Source: Calliopsis andreniformis
Lineage: Eukaryota > Arthropoda > Insecta > Hymenoptera > Andrenidae
Length of the DNA stretch: 64,000 nucleotides
NCBI RefSeq assembly: GCF_051401765.1
Contig: NC_135064.1
Coordinates: 29,114,001-29,178,000 of the forward strand
Direction: 5' to 3'
Positions 56,501 to 64,000 of this stretch are shown here, one piece after another. The notes beneath the pieces were generated by a model. The model did no database searches. It was not told where the DNA came from and saw only the letters and a program-made list of their open reading frames with translations. A program made the position numbers and the translations under genes. Positions within the stretch are counted from its first letter, which is position 1. Every line of letters starts with the position of its first letter.

Positions 56501-58819
56501 CTGACCCTTATGTCGGAAAATCGTCGAGATAGCGGCCGCTACCTCCAATCGAGGTAACTCTTGGCAAAATTCAAAGACCGCGTCGTGCGGACCAGCAGCG
56601 TGAAGCACCACGCTGACCCGCTGCAACAGTTCCTTGTCCTCCTTCTTCATGCCGAGTCCATCGTACAGTAAATTACCTTCCAATGCTTTCACGCGAGAAA
56701 TCGCGTTCGGCTCCTGTTGCCGTAACCTCTCGAACCTGCAGCAAACGAATAGGAAACACGTCGTTTGTCGGGTTGGACCTCGGCCAGCTTTAACTCGAGT
56801 ATCAAATTCGCCAACGCTACGAATTATAGAGTCGTTTCAGTTCATAGAGTTCAGAGAGCGCAGAGACCGTGTTCAAATTATTAGCAGTGAAATTCAGTGA
56901 ACCTAACAATTCTTCCTACCTATACAGAATTCGGAAGTATTATTTTCCAAATTGTAAGACGTCCTTCGTTACCTAGTATCGTGTTCCTTTTCATTTTAGC
57001 ACCGTGACAAATTGCCAGAAGTAAACGCTTCTCAATAACGACTAAGGGCGTTTCAGGCAAACCTTTACCACACCATTACAAACAATCACCGCTCAACTAT
57101 CCACGTCGTAAGAAAAAATCTACTATTTCATCGACGAATGGTCGAGACCACTTGATACTCAAGGTAGATAACTTGGAAATCACATGAAAAAAAAAAAGGA
57201 TTTACCGAGGATCGATCAAACGCAGAGGTTTCTCTGAAAAATGTCAAGTTGATAGACGAAAGTTCTCTTTTCCTAATTGCAGCGGAAAAGCCGACGACAC
57301 GGCGAGAAAAGCGTACTAATGAAAATAAATTTCCTCGCACGAGTCTAGATACTTGGCCGCTCGTTGCCGCGGTTTAGTTTTGCCTCGCGTGTCTTACGAT
57401 GCAACCGGGATCGTTACGGTGGACGATCACGTAACACCAGCAATCCAGTTTATACGTCTACGGGTGTGTATATACCGTAGCTGTACTTTCCTCGAGATTG
57501 TTGCGCTTCGTGCTTTCGAATCAAAACACTAGAAAAAGGAAATGTCGCAACCCTTCAGTCGAGTAAACGAGAAGTCCATAAATTAGGCTGCAGTAAATGG
57601 TTCATTGCACGATTCATTCAATTACAAGAGTTTTTAATACTATTCAGTGAAATTACCTTCAAATTATCTTCATTCATTTTTATTTTTCGTTATACGTAAC
57701 GAATGAATTTGTATTTGAATCGCATACTTTAAGTAGTAAATAGATTTGTTCAGGCCTTAGGGGTAACTAAGGAACTCTCAATGGATAGCTACACCGCATA
57801 CGCCGGTGAGTCTAATGAACTCCTGATTAGAATGGAATGCTTCACTATCTGACGAATAGCTGATTAAAGTCAGACACAGTAACTAACGAATATGCAACGC
57901 AATATGCAACCGCTAGCTGATTGCGGTACCATGATACGTACGAGAACGAACGATCGAACGAATGAGAAATACAGATGAATCAAGAATAGAAGAAACAAAC
58001 TTGTTTATTACAGAAATTTCCATATCGAACTACCTGCAGCTCTTTGTTGCATGTGCGTTGACTTCGATACGAGCCAATACTAAATGCTAATATTTTCTTC
58101 CATTTCTTCTATGGAATGATTTCTACCGCTATCATCGGTACTAAATATATTTTCGAAATGTCCTGAGAATTCACTTTTACGATTATGACTTGACCACAAG
58201 AGTATTCTATTTATTTGTCTCAATTATTTATGCAAACCTATACATCTTTTGCAGATTTGATTATCAATAAGAAAACATTTATGCACTACACATACATTCC
58301 GTATTCGTATAATTACTCCATATATTTTAATATCGTTAACGAACAGTGCAAAGCTATGAATTACGGTTAAATTTCAATTGAAATATCTCCAGTTTACACG
58401 TTGACCATTAGTTCGAATGGAAAATTTCACTTGCAAATATTATTATTACTAATTATTCTTTCCAATAAGTTTGTATTTATGAAGTGCAGCACTTGAATAT
58501 TTGTGCACTGTTTAATACTGTGAGGTGTCTCTCAAATTGAACCGAATAAAAGGATCGACTCGCATCGATCGAATAGCAACCGCAATGTTCGAATGGAATT
58601 CCGGGGAGAGCACAAAAGACGTTCATACCGAGGCGATAGGAAGATCTGCTTGATCCTGTCCTCTTTATTGAATCCATTCCGGGATCTGATCACCGCGTAC
58701 ACTTTGACGTCGGGGAAGGAACGAAGGATCTTCTCGATCAGCGTCTGACCCACCTCACTGGTGGCTCCTGTTAGCAGGAGATCGCGGCCCGCGTACCAAT
58801 CGCACAGAGACATGCTCAT
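52265..58819 (-). CDS. Fatty acyl-CoA reductase-like protein, probable pseudoenzyme (4 exons)
   Basis: Fatty acyl-CoA reductases (FARs) are membrane-bound enzymes that use NADPH to turn fatty acyl-CoA into fatty alcohol for wax, cuticular lipid and pheromone synthesis. Four minus-strand exons (58629-58819, 56259-56735, 54259-54486, 52265-52598) have GT/AG borders and matching phases, giving 1230 nt and 409 residues. In order the product shows an N-terminal DWYAGRDLLLTGAT Rossmann start (residues 7-20), the EGNL and VLHAAG landmarks (83-112), VRIPLVAPAYRDPMPGFVD (160-178), IIPVDCAVNTLIVAAW (203-218), VYNAVPIGCTWGDL (231-244), a FAR_C 'sterile' region with LTPEDQDTFPF, and a hydrophobic helix at about 379-396. 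Insect FARs usually have about 500-530 residues, so this one is roughly 100 short. The missing part includes the STAY...YxxxK catalytic segment, and the glycine motif is TGATSEVG. Family membership is secure. Catalytic activity is doubtful, and a non-enzymatic role or a young pseudogene remain possible. Confidence 0.85.
52599..54258 (-). other. Intron 3 of the FAR-like gene
   Basis: Bounded by gtataa (donor) and ttcttcacag (acceptor). It contains a long GA dinucleotide tract at 53490-53535. No additional exon is needed to keep the frame and I see none. Confidence 0.75.
53490..53535. repeat. (GA)n microsatellite in intron 3 of the FAR-like gene
   Basis: About 23 uninterrupted GA dinucleotides, the longest dinucleotide run in the window; likely polymorphic. 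Confidence 0.97.
54259..54486 (-). CDS. FAR-like gene, exon 3 (start of FAR_C region)
   Basis: Acceptor ttgactgttgtag. The first G joins the CT of exon 2 to make a leucine, giving AAWDRSTLKDARRTVVYN across the junction. This is the usual FAR transition from the reductase domain to 'VYNcts...pitWgef', seen here as VYNAVPIGCTWGDLV. The middle is hydrophobic (VAYVHWILVLLFECLPSMFCDTILGL), like the membrane-associated 'lPA.l.D...l.gkkp' segment of the family. It ends with GAKK plus AG before a gtataa donor. Residues 224-298. The open frames on the opposite strand here are shadows. Confidence 0.85.
54487..56258 (-). other. Intron 2 of the FAR-like gene
   Basis: Bounded by gtaagt and gttgtag. AT-rich with no recognised coding piece. 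The missing catalytic segment of the protein could not be supplied from here without breaking the continuous exon 2, because the deletions lie inside that exon. Confidence 0.75.
56259..56735 (-). CDS. FAR-like gene, exon 2 (shortened reductase core)
   Basis: Opens after a tttgctgcag acceptor. Its first G completes the arginine codon left by exon 1, giving SPR-FERLRQQEPNAISRV, which matches the normal FAR order. It encodes residues 65-222 and ends before a strong gtaagt donor, with CT left over. VVLHAAG (106-112) is followed after only about 20 residues by AAISTIF (131-137) and at once by RHKGQINEVVQNERIPDGPIA. In ordinary FARs about 80 more residues lie here, including the conserved N-x-x-G-T helix, the STAY serine/tyrosine and the Y-x-x-x-K pair. 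Both losses sit inside uninterrupted coding sequence, not at a splice edge. The 3' half (VAPAYRDPMPGFVDSLKG to IIPVDCAVN) is well conserved. Confidence 0.88.
56736..58628 (-). other. Intron 1 of the FAR-like gene
   Basis: Bounded by gtatga and ttgctgcag. No coding exon recognised within it. Exons 1 and 2 join in phase at an arginine and align to the family without a gap. Confidence 0.75.
58629..58819 (-). CDS. FAR-like gene, exon 1 (start, cofactor-binding motif)
   Basis: Encodes residues 1-63 plus two bases of codon 64. The chosen ATG gives MSMSLCDWYAGRDLLLTG, whose YAGR.(V/L)L(L/I)TG part is the normal beginning of insect FARs. The frame stays open upstream of this ATG for at least a dozen codons, so a slightly earlier start is possible, but nothing upstream looks conserved. 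The exon continues with VYAVIRSRNGFNKEDRIKQIF, with the family's 'IRPK.G.s...R...iF' landmark recognisable, and ends ...FLSP with the bases CG before a gtatga donor at 58628. The cofactor motif reads T17-G-A-T-S21-E-V-G24: the second glycine of the usual TGxTGFxG is serine. Confidence 0.85.
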
Positions 58820-58872
58820 TGACTGACTGATGGAAAAAGAAAGCAGGCTGCTCCACGCTGTAGCCCACTCAC

Positions 58873-61800
58873 CGATCGCTATGCTACCGGCTCCCTTTTA
58901 CCATTCCAACGTCATCGCGTACTAGCGTTGGATCAGGGAAAATCGACCCAAGCGCCCCTATAGTGTCTGCGGTCTTGCAAAATCGAGGAAATTGATTCCT
59001 GAGGTCGATGCTCCGCTGACGCGCGAACAAACTGCTCCTTGCCAGGGCGTGCTTTCTCTCTTCGGAAATTTTCATTCCACAGATTTGATAGGAACTCCCG
59101 ATGCGTCGATTCGTTCGAGAGTTCGCAACCAACAACCCCGAAACAATACTTTTCTCGAACATCGTCGAGGGAAGTAGCTTTATTCTTTCGCGTTCTTTCT
59201 CACCGCTGGAACTACCAGCAATCGTTTCTCCAGTTTATTTGCAAATTTAACGAGTACTTAAGAATTTCCAAAATTCTTACTTCTCTTTAAAGGGAATAAG
59301 AATTCTTTTGGAAATGTATAATGTAAAATGAGTAATTTTGTACTAAGAAACGCGAACTAGAAAGTCAGAAATATTAAAGTGGTACACCGCCGAATTTGTT
59401 CGCTATATTTGGCGGACTAATGTAGAAGGAAAATGAAACAGTGATTAATTTGCATTGAAACAAGGAGAAGAGACCAGTGCACGTGTGGCATCAGAAAGCA
59501 ACATCAATGTACCGTGCGTATCGATGTCGCGAAGTTGAATAAAACCTAAGAACGTTCGTATCTGTTGACTTTTTACCTTTCCTACTAGTCAACGCACGAT
59601 TTCTCCATAACATTCCCGTCAACCATCCTTTTCCTTCTTCTCCATTTATTTCCATTCATGAATATGTATATTTTTCCCGCGTACCCGAGCGTGTTTTGCC
59701 TCGTAGCAGTCTGTTCGCTATACCCCAGACCGCGCTAGTTATGCGTTGTTTGCAAATGTAAAACCGAACCAATTTGAAAGAAACTGCGCAACCAACGGTA
59801 TGAAAGATGCGTCGACGTTCTGATGGACATTCGTTATCAACGAACGTCGATACCCATCTCTTCCTGCCTATCGATGACATTGTTTACTTTCGTCAGCAAA
59901 GCGCTTCACTCTACCACTCATTTTTCTGACATCTTTTTCGATATCGACGGGCTTTAATTTCACCACTGATCCGACCACTCGCGTAAAAACTCGGACGAAA
60001 AATAATGGAAATATTAGGAAGTATTAACTAGAAAAGATTTGAGAATCTTGTAAATAACAGTCACTTATAAATGCTCGCGTCGCAAATTATAAATAGAATG
60101 ATATCGATCGAACTAGAATCGGTATCGCAATTACCGTAAGCGCTTTCAGGATTTGCAATTCTGATGGCGCGCCCGAGTCGATATCGATTGCTACTTAATA
60201 GAACCTAGCTGTCCGAATTTGGACTGAACGAGATTAGAAAATTTCTACTCTTACTTGTGATCAGATACTCGACCGAAAGTCGATTAAATAGATGGACTAT
60301 ACCTATATGAAGAAAAAGTTTCGAAAAGTAAACCAGGATGCGGCATTAGAGAGCAATTAACGAGTCAGCTCGACGTGACCAGGCACGAACGTAACCAACT
60401 ATTTCAGTCTACTATCGATTACGAAACACGAGCGTGCAATTTCGAAACTACGTCATAGTTGCGTGTATTAACGCGTTAAAAGAGAGGCGAGAAACGATCG
60501 TGTTCAATTTTTCAGGATTCATTTCAGCGACGCGACATTCAGGCTTGCGTCGAAATTATTGCTTCGGTTGACGTGACGGTCTGCGAGGTAATTAACGTAA
60601 ATTAATAACCGTTTCGATGCAACACAAAATTACTGTGCATATTATGTAACCGGAGGAAATATCGTAACTGGACGGCATAATGGGATTCTGTGACATGCCA
60701 CAAAAGCGAGACAGTTCATGTCAGGGCGCGTACACACAGGAGCAAACATTTTTAATCGTCGTTTGTCCCTGGTAATTCCATTCAAATGAAAAAACGAATA
60801 ATAGTCATCCATTTGTGTATCTGAATTAATCATTTTTTGGTACATTCTTTAGATTAGCAAATAATTGAAAAAACATCTATAGAGGTATGTGCAGATATTG
60901 ATAAGAAATATGACAACGAGTATGCGTGAAAAGGAATCGCAAAAGAAATGAAGATGGAAAGGGAACCAAGTTGCACGCAACATTTGAATTTGTAATCGAA
61001 TCCAATTGAAACTGTTTAACAGGAAAAATCGTACAAATTACTACCTTTGTACGACGATGTCGCGTGTACACTGTACGAAGATGTGATTATGGGCTGTGTA
61101 GTAACGGACAACTGAAAACACGTCGCGTTCCAATTTAACCAACACAATGTGTTTTTCTCAATACTTTTGATCATATAAGTGGTTTTCAGGTCAGGTCGAG
61201 AGTGTGATTGGTATTTTCAAAACTGTAAATCCAATTGTGCGAGAGAGCTAGTCGATTCATTGACTGAGGTATATGTAGCTATTATATTGCGGTTTCAAAA
61301 GTTCAATATATTAGGATTTGTAAATTACGAATCGAACAATTGTAAAGATTAGTGCACACGTATATATGCGTGCGAAACCAAGCAGGTTTTGCGATTACTG
61401 TTACATTTCGTCCGCAATATCTCGATGAAATCGACCCTTGGTCTTTAATATCTGAAACTCCATGGATTTAGTGTTTCGTAACGTTGAATGTATACGCATA
61501 CATAATGCTCTTCTCAGTTCTTTTCCGCTAATAAAACCTACTTTATTCTACGAAAGAGCCAAGGAAACAATCAAAGTTTTAACAAGCTAAGAAGAATGTT
61601 AAAGTTATGTGGTTAAAATGAAAAATGAAAAAGGAGCTTTTCGAAAACATAGACATCAGTCGAGATTTGAATTTGTAAGAAGCTCGGAAAAGGCTTTCCC
61701 AAGATTATATCTTTTTATAAAAAGGGAGGTCTGCACAGAACACGGAAGAACAAATTACCAGTGAGTTTAAGAATTTCCCCTGAAATAAACTGTACTGTAG

Positions 61801-62907
61801 TAAAGGTGAAAAAAGGGTACTACATTGAATTAAAGTCAAGGCGAAAGTATGGCGTGAATTTTTCCAAAGCCGACCAACATTTCGTTCTAGCTCAGGATAA
61901 ATTTTCCATCGAGAATGGTTTACGATGCAAAATGACCGACTCTCTTTCAAGCTGCTCTCGACGAGGGCGCTCAAAGGCCGGAAAAGGGCTAATAGCGTAC
62001 AAAAGTAACGACGTCCTTAAAGCCGCCTACGCATCGTCAGCCTAATTCCTTAAAGTGCTCTCCCGGTACGTTAAGTCACTTTGCCACGTGCTATGACGCG
62101 CGTCCCTTTTTCCACGTTAGATGTGATTTTCAATGTTTCAAAGAAGACAATTATTCAATTTATTTTCGCGAATACTTGTCCGATTCTGCTACATTGCAAG
62201 ATAGAAAAGCAACAAGTTATCGGTTCATCGATCACCTTCTCGTAACTCTAACGAGATTAAAGTTCTGTAGCCTACAGGATTTTTTTGCTTCTTCTTTGCT
62301 ATCCCCATTCATGGCCATTATGCTAAATATTGCGAGCCATGGGAGAGTATTGTTTGAACTGTCGAGATGGGTTACTCGCAACGGCAAACGAGAAATGCAT
62401 GGAATCGCGCGATTATACGGCAAGATTAAAATTTGAATTGTGACGGGTAGAAATTTCAACGTTCCACGACCCATTCTAAGTATCTGCCGCTTTCTAAATG
62501 GCATTAATGCAGTTTACGAAGCCGAAACACGTTATCGTGTATACGCTAACAATAAACATTCGTTCTTACCTTAGGTAATCTATTTGCACAAATAGCCGCT
62601 AATTTCGTTTGCTTCGATATGACGTGGGATGAATTGCAAACATTACAGTACATAGATATTGATTTGTTGATGAACGGTGAACGGTTAACTGGAATTAATA
62701 TTTAGACTCTATGTACCGTGTTAGTATGAGTAATATAGGTACTTTGACGAGTCTCCGCGCACCCAGTCTACGTCGTACGACAGATTATACAACAAAACTT
62801 TGTATCGTTAAATCGTTTCGATAACAATTAGTGTGCAAATTGTATGAATTGAGGTAATTACCTACACGTTCTGAGTATGTAAATAAGGAGATCGAGATAA
62901 ATAAACT
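58873..62907. other. Intergenic region between the EGF gene and the FAR-like gene
   Basis: It should hold the 3' untranslated part of the EGF gene and the promoter/5' untranslated part of the FAR-like gene. No canonical AATAAA on the minus strand is seen close to the EGF stop; the first I find is at 62159-62164, so the 3' end is uncertain. The short open frames at 58884-59162, 59656-59880, 61761-62045 and 62176-62436 have no recognisable domain and I do not call them genes. Confidence 0.5.
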
Positions 62908-63389
62908 TCAACTTAAAGCTGTACAATTAGCTGCTATGACTGTAGACATTAAATTATTTGAAATGATAAAAAGTATCGTTAGAATGATTCTAGGATCGAT
63001 CGCGGGACGACTTCCTAACGACCTTGTGACCGTATCGACGATGATCTCGATGACGCTCCTCGTCTCCGTGACGTTAGACTCGGCCTTGACTTCTGACAAT
63101 ACCTCTTCTAGAGCAGAGTTGACGACGCATGCTCTTCGCTCTGAGTCGTAAACGTAACCGAATTTACAAACGCACTCGTAACCAGCTGGCATATTGATGC
63201 AAGTCTCTCCCTCTTCTGACGAACAATCGTGTTCACCACGAGCACATTCGTTCTCATCGACGCAAAGACCATATCTACTTGACCATTCATAACCATGTTC
63301 GTAGCATTCACAGCTGATGTTTATCTGATTCGACACTAGACTGAGAAAATCGTGATTGTTTTGTCGAACTAATATGCATCTTCTGTGCG
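62908..63389 (-). CDS. EGF-domain gene, last exon (cbEGF and C-terminal anchor)
   Basis: Acceptor tttttgcag. The first two bases CG join the G of the previous exon to make alanine, giving NSA-A-HRRCILVRQNN. The calcium-binding EGF domain spans DENEC to RRACV with the six-cysteine order of the family, an asparagine after the third cysteine (CIN) and the aromatic GYEC. The remaining ~80 residues form an acidic, probably helical linker (SALEEVLSEVKAES...) and a hydrophobic C-terminus ending at TGA. Confidence 0.82.
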
Positions 63390-63830
63390 CTGCAAAAAAT
63401 TAGAATAATCATGCCAATTAATAATGCAAAGCTGTAACAAATGTCAGAGGATGAATTGCATTTGATTTTAGTAATGTCACTTTTAAAGAAAGGAAGACAA
63501 ATATTTTTCTTAGCAGTTCCTTTAAAAAGGACCAAATGATTACGGTGATTTGTACATACCCGCAGAATTACCAGCATAGCAAGGATTCAATTCTGATTGA
63601 TAGCAGTCGGTTAAATATCGTACATGTTTCATAGGACAACAGTGGTCAGGGCAGAAGCTATAAAGGGCACAGGCATACGGTTCAGTGTCATCAGCTCGAG
63701 CATCGTGGTTGTGACCTCCGTACTCGATTTGACAATCTGCGTGATTACCACAGGGTTCTCCGAAAATGCTTAATTCTGGTACACCGAGCATCGTATACCA
63801 GCACATATAATAACTGACGGTGGTGCGCCA
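62908..63830 (-). CDS. EGF-domain secreted or surface protein, 3' part (2 exons visible)
   Basis: Two exons (63560-63830 and 62908-63389) encode the last 250 residues of a protein whose 5' end lies outside the window. The first has a cysteine-rich module of unknown type (EPCGNHADC, YACALYSFCPDHCCP, TDCYQSELNPC). The second holds an EGF-like piece (CECYEHGYEWSSRYGLC) and then a calcium-binding EGF domain that begins DENEC and continues with CINMPAGYECVCKFGY and a last cysteine in RRACV. After an acidic linker the protein ends in a hydrophobic segment (IILTILFIISNN...STVIAA), either a membrane helix or a GPI-anchor signal. Disulfide-rich modules and the DxNEC calcium motif indicate an extracellular protein. 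I do not recognise the exact family, so its function is unknown. Confidence 0.8.
63390..63559 (-). other. Intron between the two EGF-gene exons
   Basis: 170 nt, gtatgt donor and tttttgcag acceptor, AT-rich. The phase match across it (1+2) supports the two-exon model. Confidence 0.75.
63560..63830 (-). CDS. EGF-domain gene, penultimate exon (cysteine-rich module)
   Basis: Starts in phase 0 after an acgatttcag acceptor and encodes 90 residues from WRTTVSYYMCWYTMLG to NPCYAGNSA, plus one base. The donor is gtatgt. The open frame continues upstream through an ATG at 63857, but the acceptor and the absence of a signal peptide suggest the exon begins here and the gene continues beyond 64,000. It contains about eleven cysteines, including a CC pair. 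No domain name can be given with confidence. Confidence 0.75.
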
Positions 63831-64000
63831 CTGAAATCGTTCTATCGAAAGAACCATTCAAATTGTTTCCCTAGTTAAAGTCAATTGTCTCACTAACACA
63901 GATCCCAATGCATAAAGAAAGATGGATGCTCTTTACGATGAAAAGTTAGGAAAAAATAATTTCTATGAAAAAAGTTGAGACGTTCTGACGTAGAAGAGAT

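Noticed and set aside
61761..62045. 94-codon plus-strand frame between the two genes
   Set aside because: No family signature; another frame overlaps it on the opposite strand; probably chance.
1..64000. CRISPR arrays, prokaryotic operons, insertion sequences, rRNA genes
   Set aside because: None seen. Tandem repeats lack spacers, and the split genes with GT/AG introns show eukaryotic nuclear DNA.

Overview
The window looks like nuclear DNA of an insect, most likely a hymenopteran (possibly a bee). It is AT-rich with scattered CpG-dense patches, has no dense operon-like gene packing, and its only recognisable genes are split by introns with consensus GT/AG splice sites. The protein content (an insect-type fatty acyl-CoA reductase family member and a calcium-binding EGF-domain protein) supports an arthropod. 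The hymenopteran assignment is an inference from overall composition; I cannot name a species.

Layout. Positions 1 to about 52,060 hold no protein-coding gene that I can support. The open frames there are short, unrelated to families I recognise, and often come from simple repeats. This stretch is either intergenic or a very large intron. It contains dinucleotide, octamer and decamer repeats, one CpG-rich, GA-rich block near 19.4-19.9 kb, and a recurrent family of GC-rich pentanucleotide arrays (gcgac, gccgc and acgcg/gcgcg units) at about 1.7, 22.5, 24.5, 36.8, 44.7 and 45.2 kb, with small relics elsewhere.

Two genes occupy the right end, both on the minus strand. From 58,819 down to 52,265 lies a four-exon fatty acyl-CoA reductase (FAR)-like gene. 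Its four exons join in perfect phase to encode 409 residues ending in a FAR_C domain and a C-terminal membrane helix. Upstream of it, from 62,908 to beyond 63,830, are the last two exons of an EGF-domain gene whose 5' part lies outside the window. There is no evidence that the two genes act together.

The most notable observation is that the FAR-like gene appears to encode a pseudoenzyme. The reading frame and splice sites are intact, but the Rossmann glycine motif is altered (TGATSEVG instead of TGxTGFxG). The segment that should hold the catalytic STAY...YxxxK region is internally deleted inside one continuous exon. All exon boundaries and the fold alignment were worked out by eye; no database search was possible.
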